Assembly: GCA_028023455.1 (NCBI GenBank)
Contig: JAQFVV010006216.1
Span: 377,001 to 441,000 of the forward strand
Direction: 5' to 3'
Origin: Epiperipatus broadwayi
Lineage: Eukaryota > Onychophora > Udeonychophora > Euonychophora > Peripatidae
DNA length: 64,000 nucleotides
Shown: piece by piece, positions 36,904-51,528 of the stretch
Numbering within the stretch: the stretch's first letter is position 1
Layout of the letters: the number at the start of each line of letters is the position of its first letter
Notes under the pieces: generated by a model
Databases searched by the model: none
The model's input: the letters and a program-made list of their open reading frames with translations, nothing else
What the model was told of the DNA's origin: nothing
Made by a program: the position numbers and the translations under genes

Positions 36904-36962
36904 ATCCAATATCTCTAGACTAGTTTCTAATTTGTAGATTCCATAAGAGAGGAACCTTGGAC
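36904..36962 (-). ncRNA. Family-2 hammerhead, core decayed
   Basis: Minus strand: outer stem I GTCCAA/TTGGAT, then CTTATGG in place of CTGATGA (36941-36947), then GAAA leading to ACTAGT (36919-36924) and C17. The G5 and A9 changes should abolish cleavage. Confidence 0.5.
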
Positions 36963-37366
36963 CTGAGAGCACTGCATCTAGATCTCAGGATCTAATGCAA
37001 CCCTCCAAAAACCACATTTTACCTTATTACCAAAGTACAAAGCTTTGAGTCCAAAATGAAAACACAATAATATTTTTTACTTCATGATCAATGGCTTATA
37101 TAGTCATATAGTTATGAAATAAGTTCAGCATACATACTTTTTGGTATCATTCGTTCTTTAATAGTCACAGTCACCATAATCCTATTGAACAGGATTAGTT
37201 TTAAATCACTAAGCTTCAGATGATTACCATTCCTTATACTTACCCAAACTGTTTACACAGAGACAAAACTCTCCATACAGTAGCACCACTCAGTGCAGAC
37301 TACTTTTAAGCTTGTGACTTTACAGTTAGCACAATAGATCCTAAAATCTAAGTGCAGTATTCTGAG

Positions 37367-37425
37367 ATCCAAGGTTCCTTACTGATGAAGGCCAAAAGTT
37401 ATAAACTAGTCTGAAGATATTGGAT
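37367..37425 (+). ncRNA. Family-2 hammerhead, mostly kept
   Basis: Plus strand: ATCCAA (37367-37372) pairs with TTGGAT (37420-37425) as outer stem I; CTGATGA is at 37382-37388; ACTAGT at 37405-37410 with C17 at 37411. The base at the G12 position (37402) is T, so GAAA reads TAAA. Stem II is weak. Probably inactive, but the outer stem is perfect. Confidence 0.5.
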
Positions 37426-37546
37426 GAGTAAACACTAGATAGGGATTTATACACAAACCTTCCTACATCCATTGATTACTCTGGCTTGCACTGAGTGGTG
37501 CTACTATATTGAGAGTTTTGCCTTTGTGCAAATAAATAAACCAAAA

Positions 37547-38900
37547 TACAAATCATTCATTTGTTTCTTAACATTTTCTTAAATTTACTGGTAACAAAAT
37601 CTATATGTATAGTGCTTTTGAATTTTTAAAACCACATTAAGTCTCTGGTAAAAAAACATTCTTGGTTGGAAGAAATCTATTCAATAAAATTCTTAAAAAA
37701 ATATTTACTGTAGTAGATAATAATAATATTTCACAATAATTATTGTAATCTTAGCTATTTTTTATTTTTAAAAATTGAAATACTATAAGCATTTTAAGAT
37801 CAGTTGGCATAACTTTATGAATTGATATATTCATATAAAATTTCAAGATTTTTCCAACTAACTTATACTTGTCCAGATATTTCATCAAGATATTCAATTT
37901 TCCATTTTTAAGATTACATATAACTGTTTTGATTTTACTAAACTGCATATCTTTGTCCAAATCTATATAAAAAGATTAAATTATTATATCATTAAAAAAT
38001 CATTATCTCAAATTTTGTATCATTATTTAAAAGATAATCAAAATACTTCTTCCACTTGCTCAAAATATCATAATCAATAAGAGAGTTTAACACATTTATT
38101 GGAACTCTGGTGTCATTTATTATGATCAAATATTGCTTTCAGTGGGTTTAAAAATTCTAAAGTGACAATGATCAGCAAATGTCAGTATATTTTTGCATTT
38201 TAAGTCATCATTTACTTTTAAGCCTACTTGTCAATCATTAAACATATATTTTTACATCTCTATAATTAAAATAAAATTTCACATTTAATTTATTATTTGT
38301 CCAAACAGAAAATGTCACATTTCTTTTTATTCAAATGATAAATACTGAGATCATTATCAGAAAACCAGTCATAGAACTTATTTATTCACTTGTAACCATA
38401 ATACATTCCTTAAGATAATTTTAAAATTCAATAACATTACAATCATAGAAACCCAAATTAAGAATTTTAATGCTTAATAGCTGTTGAAATTTAGTATGTA
38501 TATTAAATAGTTCCAAAGAACAAACATCATTTTTTGTGCGTGAATATGATAGAAATCCGATACTTTTTAATGAGCATGTCATTTTAATCTTGGAGTTTAC
38601 TAGTCTGTAATCCATCTAACAATCTGCACTTGTAATCTCTTCTCTAAAGGGAACCTCTTTTGTGTGTTGACTTCTAATAATTATGTAATCTATTTAATAT
38701 CACTGCTTTGAGTGTGGCTGTATTATTTTCAACAATTTCTGGCCAAATATTACTATTTGTTTCCAATATATCTTCAATAAATAAAATTGATCTTTTAATG
38801 ATATTCCTATAATTAATATATTTCTGAATTATTTGAATTTACAGTTGGGGCATAAAGATCAATTAAATCAATACTAATATCGTTGTGTACAAAATAGTCG
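37547..38900 (-). pseudogene. RTE-like LINE, upstream part
   Basis: The minus strand carries the region before RT motif A of the same LINE as 35800-36764: a long charged linker, a text like VPINVLNSLIDYD...WKKYFDYLL at about 38110-38020 (EWW.EYF.DLLN-like spacer), and fragments of the LLP...LPESQCGF block near 37650. The frame reaches the TACA at 37547. Decayed, no intact frame above 70 codons. Confidence 0.6.
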
Positions 38901-40856
38901 TATAATTTTTCAAAATATTTTTATGATTTTATTTTTTATAATAAAGAAATCCAATGTTTTTTAAAAGCTTATTGTTACCATACAATAGTTCCTTTTTCTT
39001 TTCAGGCTTTAAATTATTTTAAATTTCTTCAGATGAAATCAATTACAAATATAATAAACTTTAAACAGAAACATAAAATTATGTATTTTAAATTCCATTT
39101 TAAAAACTTTTAAAATAAAATAAAACAAAATTTGTCAATAAAAATATTGTATTAATTTTAACACTGATATTTTTAAATTACGGTTTATAAATACTGTGTC
39201 ATTAAAATTTTATTTGTGTGTGTGTGCGTTCCTTTTGTAAATAATAGAGAAAGAATCATTTGAATTATAAAATCTAAGTTGTTTTTATACTAATTTAGAT
39301 GAAAAAATATCAAACCATCTTCATCAATAATTTTTAAGACTCATTCTATTTTTTTTACATATCAGTTATTTATATTCTTCACTACCTTAATAATGGTTTG
39401 AAAGTTTGTAATTTATTATTAATGAAGAAAGATAAAATAGTTTTGCATGTTTGATAGTCTTGTAATCATACAGATCAATTGCATAGTAAATGAGTTTTCA
39501 AATTAATGCCATTTAATTTTCAAGAGTATTCATTATTTTTTTTTACTATTTTAATGAAAAACTTACAACATTGACAAATATTATAATAATTTTTTGTATA
39601 TATTTATCCAATGAGGCTAATGAATAATGCACAAATAACCCTAAGAAATCAAAAAAAAAAAAATTGTAGACATTGAATTTTTAAAAAGTTTGCTAGTATG
39701 TGATTTAAAGCAAACTTTATTTAAAATTAGATAGGAGCTTTAAAAAAATTCTGAATGAAATAAATTTTCATGAAAAATTTCAATAACAGTAGCAAAAAAA
39801 ACCTTTCTCAGAAGATTTAATACATTTTGGCAAAAATTTTACACATATAGATTTCACTGATTTCAATAAATAGATATGAATATTCAAGGTGAAACTGAAA
39901 AATAATTTGTACATTTGGGTCTCATTTTACGTGATACATAGGTTTCTCAGAAAACGCACAAACGAAATCACACAAAAATAGACATAATTTACCTTGAAAA
40001 GATAGGGATACAGACTGTGATTTTTTGAAAGTCATGTAAAAGCAAAGCACCAATGTAAAATTACTTTAAAATTCACGCAAAAAAAATAAGAAAAGAAAAT
40101 ATGACTAATAAAAAATTTCAAATTTGAAAAAATTGATACAAGACAAACTTTTTTTAACTATAATATTTAATTATATTCAAAATAATATATTTTTATGCAT
40201 ACAGTACAGTAATTTACATTTTTTATACACATTTTAATTATTATCGCTATTTGACAATAAACAGGTTCATTTGCAATCTAGTAAAAAAAAACAGTTTCTT
40301 CACAAGAGGAAATACAACTAGCACCAACTTCACACTAATATTGTGTTAATGGTTTTTTGGTGGCAACGTAATTAGTAATTAATTTTTGAGATGATGATCT
40401 TATTAATTGTTTATGAAACTAACAACTAAAAATTAAATTCTTATTTTTGTCTTTAATTTTTTAATTTTCAATTCCATTTAAAAATCAAATTACGTTTCAC
40501 ATCACATTATTTTCAAGTCACCATAGGAAATTTTGAAATTGTTAATTACAATTAAAAATCAGATTTTAATTTTTAATTGTCAAATTTAAGTATGCCCACT
40601 GCTATTACTCACCTCTTAAAAATAAACTTGCAGACACTAAATGATTAATAATTGATTACATTCTTTTTTAAAAAGCAAAAACAGAATGTGATTTAAAATG
40701 CAAAATTAACATGCACTATGTTTGAACAAATTTACATTATAATCTTGTAAAATTTAATGTGTGTATACATAAAATGTGGAAATCATGATTTTAATTTCAT
40801 TATTGCATACAATCTTACTATTATAAAGCATTGAAAATATTGATATTACTAAGATG
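38901..40856. other. AT-rich stretch, nothing recognised
   Basis: No motif-bearing frame or obvious repeat. Long A or T runs only. Confidence 0.4.
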
Positions 40857-40953
40857 AAAGTCAAATTCCAATAATGTGCTATTACTTTCAATATGACATA
40901 AGTGTGCAAAATTTATTATTTAAAGTAATAGCGCATTATCGGAGTTTGACTTC
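40857..40953. mobile_element. ~97-bp hairpin element (MITE-like)
   Basis: gaaagtcaaattccaataat (from 40857) mirrors attatcggagtttgacttcc (to 40953). The 33-bp arms, which also include gtgctattacttt and aaagtaatagcgc, differ at about 5 positions and surround a ~32-bp loop. No clear target duplication was found. Confidence 0.7.
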
Positions 40954-41130
40954 CAAAGAAACATGAATCGGTAACTTCAAAATTGCATTAAATAAGTCCA
41001 TGTAAAAAGAGACCCAGGTGTATATTAAAAATTTCAGAGCTTAAATGAGTTAGATTAATCTTGTAAATTATGTATTGCTTATAATAACTTTTTTCATATA
41101 CACTTTAATGCAATTTTTTTTTATAAAACT

Positions 41131-41190
41131 CCTTCATTTTCCTGACAGTTTTGACTGTCCAGCAGTCTTCATCAGAGCTACAATATTTGA
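41131..41190 (-). ncRNA. Hammerhead-like core in left arm
   Basis: Minus strand: CTGATGA, one extra A, GACTG-CTGGA-CAGTC as stem II (5 bp), then AAAACTGTC. GAAA reads AAAA here, whereas the right-arm copy at about 41531-41565 has GAAAC but a weaker stem II. The extra A before stem II and the lack of a clear stem I keep this at 'hammerhead-like'. Confidence 0.35.
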
Positions 41191-41214
41191 ATGTTATAAA
41201 TATATAAGCATTAC

Positions 41215-41252
<38 letters not shown>

Positions 41253-41527
41253 GCAGATATGTATATCAAAATATATACACGTATATTCCCCACATACATA
41301 TATAGATCTGCATCAACCATAGACATATATATATATATATATATATATAAGTCATATATATATATGTATGTATGGATGGATTTTATATATATTTTTATGT
41401 CTATGGATAATGTGGATCTATATATGTATGTGGGGAATATATGTGTATATATTTTGATATAAGTATTTGTATGTATATATATATATAAAGTAATAGTTAT
41501 GTATTTATATCATTTAAATATTGTAGG

Positions 41528-41575
41528 GTCTGATGAAAACTGCTGGACAGTCGAAACTGTCAGGAAAATAAAGAA
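41528..41575 (+). ncRNA. Hammerhead-like core in right arm
   Basis: CTGATGA, AA, ACTG-CTGGA-CAGT as stem II, C, GAAAC, TGTC. Core boxes match CUGANGA and GAAA. Stem I pairing is not evident beyond 2 bp. Confidence 0.35.
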
Positions 41576-41634
41576 GTTTTATAAAACAAAATTTGCATTA
41601 AAGTGTATATGAAAGAAGTTATTATAAGCAACAT

Positions 41635-42548
41635 ATATGGATATATGAAGAAATGCAAAGAAAGTAAAGGAGAAGAATAAGAGTATAAACTTTCAAGTTT
41701 TGAAAAATTTTAAAAAACATTAGCTATAAAATATAATAACAAAAGTTAGTAAATAAATAAGACTTGATTTTAAAACTGAATTTGTTAAATTATTAATACT
41801 AAAATAATAAACATGTGTTTGTTTTAATAATAACAATGAAAAAAGAATTATTTTTTATTTTAAAAAAATAAAAAGCTAAAAAAAGTTTAGCATTAAAACT
41901 ATGTTACATTTTGATTTTTTTTTTAAAGTTAAAATATAATTACTTATAAAAGTTGACGTTTTTTACTTTATTACACAAACCTTCAGTAAGTAAAATAAAA
42001 AACTAATATAAAAAAAAATCACAGTATTTGATGTGTAATGTAATTTTAATTTTTTTTTAAAAAATGATGCAACAAAAAATATGATGCACCATTTTGAAAA
42101 ATTTAAAACAAATCATGAATGTTTTTTTAACTAATATTTCAATTTTTACTACTTAAAAAAAACTTGTATTTTTATTATCAAGAAAAGATAGATAACATTT
42201 AAATGACAAAGTTCTATTAAATATACTATTAATTCTAAGGCAATTTTTTATATAAAAGTTGTATGCATATTATGAAAAACTTAGTTAATATCCATTCAAG
42301 AAATAGGAAAGTATTTGAAGTAGATTCACTGATTGTAAGTAATAAAGACTTTTAATTTTATATAAAAGTCTTGATTGGAATACTATTAATACTTTGAAAA
42401 TGAAAAATGATTAGAAAAAGCTTATGCCATTTATACAATTTGGAAAAGTGGTTTAACATCCATAAAATTACAGAAAATTGCTCAAAGATTTAAGACAATG
42501 TGTAATATATTTTTAAAATGTATGTATGTATGTATGTATGTATATATA
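41635..42548. other. AT-rich stretch ending in a short (GTAT)n tract
   Basis: No gene. A (TGTA)n tetranucleotide run lies at about 42520-42545, right next to the solo foldback arm. Confidence 0.4.
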
Positions 42549-44108
42549 TTGTACCAGTTTCGAATATGTGTTGATCGAAACATCGACCTCTTAGGCAGAG
42601 AAGAACATATTCGGAGAATATGTATGCCCAAACAATAGCTATAAAATATATAACTAGCATTACATTTCCAGGACATAACTTCTTCTCAACTGTTGAGTTC
42701 AACACCAAGTTCAAAGTACTTTTTTGTTTTGTGTAGACACGGGCACCAGCTATCTATTCAAGGATGAATAAATAATGCACTTTGGACAATGGGCACTAAC
42801 TCAACACCTACACATCCACGACTAGCTCAGATGTTTGTAGTCACTAACAGATTATACATAATTAGTGGTTAAAAGACTTGATAAAAGAATTGTAAAAGGA
42901 ATTTATAAAAAGAATTGACCAATAAAGTTTAATTTTAAAGACAATTTATTAACTAACATTAATTTACTAATTTTAAACATATTTATAATTTTTTTCAACT
43001 AATATAACATACGCACATTTTAAATTAACACATTATGATATATATCTTATGAAAGCATAAATAATAGTTGACATTTAAATTATCTAACATTCACAAACAC
43101 GCACATCAATAGTTCATTTTATGCATGCTTATAAAGTTCAAATTTCTTGTCTCTGTAGGATTTATGAATTACAGCAGTGGCTACTACATATAAATGAGAA
43201 TAATAAAATGTTTTACCTAGGATTTTTGGAATGTGGATATTGCTTGTTGTTAGCTGCTTCTGATGGAGTATATCTAATAAAGGATATCTAACCGGTTAGA
43301 TTTGACGTATTTTGAAGAGTTTTGACGCTAATACATTGGTTTTATTTTTGGAGACAGTTGAATATTGATGGAGGATTTCTGAGCTGTTAAGTAGACATTA
43401 TTTCATGGGCAGGTCTTGCTGATCTTGTTGGACTAAGGGCTGAAAGAAGAGTGTATATTCCCATGCTCAGCACTGCATTTCTGTTTCTGGATACATAATT
43501 TAAACTGCACGATTATCTGAACTGAAACAAGACTGACACTGAAAACTAGGCTGAAACTGGATGTCCAATAAAAATCTAGCTATTTATGTATGTAAATTGT
43601 TTTTGTTTTAATGTCCGCCGGCAATAAATGTTGTCAAAATTCCTTTAATAACTAATCCTTTGACAACGTGTTTTTGAAGATTGTTTAATTAGTAGTAGCC
43701 ATGATAAAATGTGTTGTTTTTATATCTTTAATTAGTAGACCACCACTGTGTTTTTTAAATATATTTCATTTCAATATTTATCTTCATGTGTTTTTCAATA
43801 TGATTTTAACACGCATTTATTATATATCTTATTAACAAGCTTACATTTATTTTTATTTACCATTGCACATATATACGCATTTATTCTAATAAACTGGAAT
43901 GAAAAGATATTTACATTTTAACTTTTAATTTATAATAATAACACTCTTTAACTTTTATGGACTCTTAGTTTTATCTTTTCTAACCAAAACTCCCCCTCCC
44001 TCCTTTTAATCAATTTTTTTCTAACTTTTATTTCAAACTCTTTTACGAAAGATTATTTTAATAAATTTTTTAGATAAATTAGTATGTGCCTATTTCAATA
44101 TTGGTAAT
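42549..44108 (-). mobile_element. Solo, divergent copy of the foldback arm
   Basis: The left part matches the left arm of the 10.57-13.59 kb element from the ttcgaatatg...cctcttaggcagagaagaacata end inward, with many substitutions and small gaps. At 44040-44108 it continues with cttttacgaaagattattttaat...cctatttcaatattgg, which corresponds to the spacer of the other element but in the opposite orientation relative to the arm. No right arm follows; the sequence stops at a (TA)n tract. The arm is therefore a true dispersed family and the spacer can be found in both orientations. Confidence 0.75.
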
Positions 44109-44789
44109 ATATATATATATATATATATGAAATGACTATTAAAATATCTTACTGTAAGTTAAAGGTTTCTCTAACAATTCCTCGTATAAAACTGTGTAGA
44201 AGAAAGCAATATCAACTTTGTTTTACTTTCTAGATCAGAATAGTTAAATAATCATTTATCATCCAATATTGGTTACTTACATCGATTGCATTTACTCACC
44301 CCAAATTCAAAGCTAAATCGTAATCATGGAAGTGTGATGAACTAGCATAGTATTATGTGGAATTTGTGTCATATGTGTCAATGTGTGTATCAATAATTTC
44401 ATAATGATAACAAAATATTTTAACACTTGTCAAATAAATGAATTTAAGTGTTGTTATATGTTTAATAGCTTTTTCAGTAACAATAATGTACACAATTATT
44501 AAATGATAACAATAGAAGTCTATGAAAATTTGTTCTCATAATGTCTCATTAAGTGTAATGTTTAAATTGTATTATATTTGAATTTACAAATGCAAAAATT
44601 TATTGGAATTGAGCATTTGAAAGAAATGAATGGTAACAAATTTTGTAAAAATAACATTTTAGGTTAATATTTAGCATTATTTTTATGAAGAACATAAATT
44701 TCATTTAGTTATAAATATTATCACAAGTATTTTGAATAGGTACAGTAATTATTGTTTTGTAAAAGTTCAATATAGAATATGAAGAAGAT
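44109..44789. other. Short (TA)n then AT-rich stretch
   Basis: TA run at 44107-44128, then no recognisable feature. Confidence 0.4.
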
Positions 44790-45110
44790 AGTAACAAATC
44801 TTTCCATACAATAGTACCACCCATTGCAAGCCATAATAATCAATGGATGCTATAAAGTGTGTACATAAAAATCCCTATCTAGTGTCAAATTATCTAATAT
44901 TCCCAAACTAATTTTTCTCTTGTAGATTTTATCCAAAAAGTGACTTGGATATGAAAGCACTGCAGCTTGATATCTGGATCTAATGTGCTAAATTGGAATT
45001 TTGATGTATAAACTTTCTACAATCATTGATTACTATCACTAGACTGAGTGGCATTACTATATGTAGAGAGTTGCTAATGTTTTAACTGATTATTTAACAT
45101 AATAAATGGT
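44790..45110. mobile_element. Old family-2 retrozyme relic
   Basis: tttccatacaatagtaccac, aatcaatggatgct and ggatctaatgtgct match the family-2 unit on the plus strand, with the ribozyme stretch on the minus strand reduced (CTTTTTGGAT in place of CTGATGA). From about 45001 the same unit returns in the opposite orientation (caatcattgattactat, gagtggcattactatat). It is the most decayed of the copies. Confidence 0.55.
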
Positions 45111-45399
45111 GATCATATGATGTTTTAGTGATTTAATGTGAAAGAGAGCCAAAATTAGATAAGAAGTTAATATACTTCAAAAAGAAAAGTTTATTTCAAA
45201 GGTAAGTTAATGTCAGACAAATAAATGAAAGTATCATGTGACATATGTAGATATATTTGTATTTTTTCAATTAAATTTTACAATCAAAGCAAAACTAGTT
45301 TTTAATTTGTGTTTTCCTGAAGATTTAAGTAATGTTGAACTATTTTCATCATCTAATATGGGTATTGATTGTATTTAAAAAAATTTAACATTATTTAAA
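45111..45399. other. AT-rich stretch, nothing recognised
   Basis: No motif or repeat seen. Confidence 0.35.
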
Positions 45400-46700
45400 T
45401 ATTCCAAATATCTTCAACTGTTAGAAATACCACACAGGTTAATATATGCACAATGTTTTAAGATATATTATTTTCCTCTTTTTTTCATGTGTTGCTTGCC
45501 TGACATTACTAGCAAGGGATCAAATCTGGGCTCTTAGATTATTTGAGTATTGAATTTTCCTGCCAAAGGCAACAGTCAGAAATTTCATAAACTTATCTAT
45601 GAGGTTCTTCCTGAATTTTCCACTTTTTTAACATCAAATTTAATTAATTTGTTTCCACACATTATATATAGTCACATAAAATTGACTTATAGGATGTATT
45701 GCCCTTGTCATGTGAGCAGCTTCTTTATTTTTTTTCTTTGTACCTTTTCTTCTCTGTCTGATGTATTTGTATTTTCTTAATGGAGCATATGTTCATTGGT
45801 ACATACATGGTGTGCTAACTTAGACTCATCTCTTTTCTCTATTCTATTCATTAGTTTGTATTTTTGCATGCACTTTTCAATAGTATGACTGGTCTCACTA
45901 ATATATGTTCTTCCACATTTACATATTTCATAGATGCAGTTTTTTTTCAGCATTTTAAGTTTAGGCTTTGTAGTTGTTATAATTCATCATAGTGTGGTAT
46001 GGCTCTGAAAATCTGTTCCAATGTTATACTGATTGCAGATTTTTCTTATTTTTTCTGCTATTTTTGGTATGCATAAGTACACTACAGTACTAATAACTGT
46101 TTTTTTTTCTTTTGATGGTTCTTTTTATTGTCTAAAGGGTTTCTTAATAACAGTTGATGAATAAGCAATTTTTATAAGACCTTGTTCTATATAGATCTTT
46201 TCTTTTTTCAAATTTCTGGGTTCTAAACAAACTTCTTTTGCTTTTTTCAATAGTGATAATATAACTCCATGTTTAGTATTCTTGCTATAATTGGATGTAT
46301 AGGTTAAGTATTTTCCTGTATGTGTGAGTTTTTGTAAGTCTTATCACAAGAATATCTAAGAATGTCAATTTTGTTCTTGTTCTGATTTTCGTTGTTAATT
46401 TAACTGAAGGGAATATATTGGTGATGTGTTTCAAGAAAGTTTGTAGTAGTGTTTCACCATGTGACCACATACCAAATCTATTGTCTACATATCAAAGCCA
46501 AACATTATGTGGATTTGGAGTAGTTTTTATGGCTGTGGTCTCAAGTTCTTTCATGTAAATATTGTTAATCAGGGATGACAATGATGAGCCAATACTCATT
46601 TATTGATTTTGTTCGAAGAAGTCTGTGTTATATTGAAAGGAAGTTGTTTTATGAAATGTTAATAGTTCCATTATTCTAAAGACATTTAATATTCATATTA
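45400..46700 (-). pseudogene. Penelope-like element, RT C-terminus, linker and GIY-YIG
   Basis: Paralogue of the PLE at 16.0-18.1 kb, without the retrozyme insert. Minus-strand order: a frame at 46470-46285 with KLTFLDILVIR and THTYRKILN (the LPFLDVLV...TYRKPT motif), then KHGVILSLLKKAKEVCLE, KEKIYIEQGLIK, PKIAEKIRKICNQYNI, KNCIYEICKCGRTYISETSHTIEK (GIY-YIG core, with Ser for Gly in the IGET motif) and ESKLAHHVCTNEHM. Frames are interrupted by stops. The active RT palm is absent. A degenerate hammerhead-like stretch lies at about 45445-45500. Confidence 0.8.
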
Positions 46701-47139
46701 GTTGATGGAAATTAGTCCAACATAATTTTTAATTTTTCTTTGTCTTTCTGCCTTTGTCTTTTATTGTGGATTTAGAATGACAATAATTTTTACAAGTTAC
46801 TAATAAATCATGATGATAAATATAATATTATAGTATTTATGTAAACAAACAAATAAGTGATCTCTGATAAAACTGTATATACTATTATATTTTCAGAATG
46901 TTAAATTGATATAAATACTATTGGAGTATTATTGGCTTGGTTATATAGACATCATATATTAATCTTAAAAATGATTACAAAAAGTTTTTTCACATTTTAG
47001 TTAGTCTTCGATACAGGTTTTTAATTTAATAATATTTAAAATAGCTATAATATTGTTTATAAAGATACTACATTATTAGTTTCTGACATTTGAGACTTAC
47101 CTACAAAAACTTGTCTTGTTTCCAATGTCCTATGTTTTG
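46701..47139. other. AT-rich stretch, nothing recognised
   Basis: No gene or structured repeat. Confidence 0.35.
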
Positions 47140-47335
47140 TGAATTAAAATACTTAGACTAAAAGTACATGAAATTATTTAACTCATTTAGATGTTGCATA
47201 TTTTGTGATTGTCATTGCAAGTAATGCTTTAGTGCTTCAGAAAATATTGCAAAATTTATCAGATGAAAATTTTAGAATTAAATATAAATACTAAACAAAT
47301 TATGGGAGTGTTCAATTTACTTTTTTAAAAATGAA
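47140..47335 (+). pseudogene. Small LINE RT scrap (14.5-kb family)
   Basis: The plus strand reads HLDVAYFVIVIASNALVLQKILQNLSDE, which matches the HLDFAHDAAIF...LQKMLQELSDE region of the LINE at 14.8 kb (the degraded LRFADD active site and the helix after it). About 65 codons remain. It ends against the gag remnant. Confidence 0.7.
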
Positions 47336-47339
47336 AACA

Positions 47340-48560
47340 GAAAGTCATTCCAGTAACAGCTTGTGAGTACTGCTTTGAATCCTGAAAATTTGTAGGCTGG
47401 CTGAATAGGGATTATGACCACACCTGAGCTGCACCCTGAAGATGGCTACTGGCTATTGCTAGCTTTGCATTTTCTAACATTGCATTGATGTTGAAATACC
47501 AGTCCAAACTTTTTATATATTCAATAGGTGCTTCATCCTGTAAATGTTCTTATTTTTAGGAACTGATTTACAATTCCTGGTATATGTTTGTCTACTAGTA
47601 CTACTTGATTAACTTTATAATTTTTGTTCTTAAATTTTTTTGAGACTGTTTCTGTCCTTTCTTTTATTGCCAATGCACTGCTACTTTTTATTTTTATCTC
47701 TTTCATTTGGGTCATCAATCTGTCCACCTTCTCCTGCATGAATTCTTGGATTTTTATCATTTTCATATCCATGGCTTCACATATTTGGATCATCTTGACT
47801 TCTTGCTCAACTAGTGACTGTTTTACTTCATCTATAACTTCCTCCTTAATTTTTAATATTCTATATGTCATTTCTTTCATCATCTACTGATCTTTTCATT
47901 CTGGCTTTCACTTGCTTCTATAATTTATTTTTGTATTCTTTCATTTAAAGTTTTATTTGCTTCCATTATTTGTTTATCTTCTTCTCTTTGTTCATCTCAG
48001 TTTCTATTCTCTTCTTCTCTTTGTTTGCAGTCTTCTTCTCTTTGTTTATTCTCTTTTTTCTTTGTTCATCTCATTTTTATTCTCTTTTTCTCTTTGTTTA
48101 CAGTCCTTTCCTTGTTGTTCATTCATAATGTTTAATAGCTGGCTTATCATTGATGCCCCCTCTGTTTTCAGAGCTTGTTGCATATCCTCTTCTTTTATTT
48201 CTTTACTTTCTTGCCTTTGTTTTTCTCAGGAAGAATGTTTTCAGCTTCCATATTCAGCACTTTCTTTTGGCTCTGGTTATCATTTATTTGTATTTTGATT
48301 TTAATTTTCTAATATTTTACTATATGATACTTTTATTGAGCTGCTCTCTCCATCCACTACATGATTTGGCTCCAAGTCTTTGTTATTCTTATGTCACCAT
48401 TTATGACCATCATTTCTATGTGCTTTTTTTTTATTTCCCCCATTTTTGTCCAATTCACATCACTGCACCATGTCCAGTGCTCACACTCACAGAATCATAA
48501 TTTGCTTTTCCCTTTTCCATTTTGTTCTTCTACATATTCTTTTTACTATTATTATTACTT
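47340..48560 (-). pseudogene. LTR-retrotransposon gag remnant with coiled coil
   Basis: Minus strand. The upstream part (about 48560-47890) is Glu/Lys/Gln-rich (KQREEDCKQREEENR-like heptads) and full of stops. A clean 116-codon frame (47883-47533) is a charged coiled coil, MMKEMTYRILKIKEEVIDEVKQ onward, ending FLKIRTFTG. A frameshift at about 47533 leads into DEAPIEYIKSLDWYFNINAM and LAIASSHLQGAAQVWS, the typical Retrotrans_gag fold ([F.G]..P..WI..+..YF... L...A..W). A stop follows. No protease, RT or LTR is visible. The match to gag is by motif only. Confidence 0.7.

Positions 48561-51528
<2,968 letters not shown>

Larger units (their letters stand above)
36765..37546. mobile_element. Family-2 retrozyme insertion, 782 bp, with inverted part
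   Basis: Flanked by TACA on both sides (36761-36764 and 37547-37550). Removing the insert and one TACA puts the LINE frame on both sides back in register across the RT motif A region, so the boundaries are firm. Inside, a minus-strand unit occupies 36765 to about 37220; a second partial unit follows in the same orientation from about 37221 to 37290 (aggcaaaactct at 36802 and gagacaaaactct at 37260 are about 458 bp apart). The rest (about 37290-37546) is the same unit in plus orientation. The head-to-tail plus inverted layout resembles the 5' inversions made by LINE machinery. Confidence 0.75.
41070..41634. mobile_element. ~565-bp palindrome of PLE-type ends
   Basis: The left arm (41070 to about 41330) and right arm (about 41392 to 41634) are inverted copies. 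Shared landmarks are ttgcttataataactt, tataaaactcctt, ctgacagttttgactgtcc, agtcttcatcagagct on the left, and tccccacatacatatata near the centre. (TA)n tracts lie inside. Each arm contains the CTGATGA...GACTG/CAGTC...(G/A)AAAC string also seen, in a related form, at the ends of the PLE at 60.3-62.1 kb. No coding part remains. Confidence 0.75.

Noticed and set aside
37367-37425. Fully active family-2 ribozyme at 37.4 kb
   Set aside because: The G12 position is T and stem II is weak, so activity cannot be claimed.
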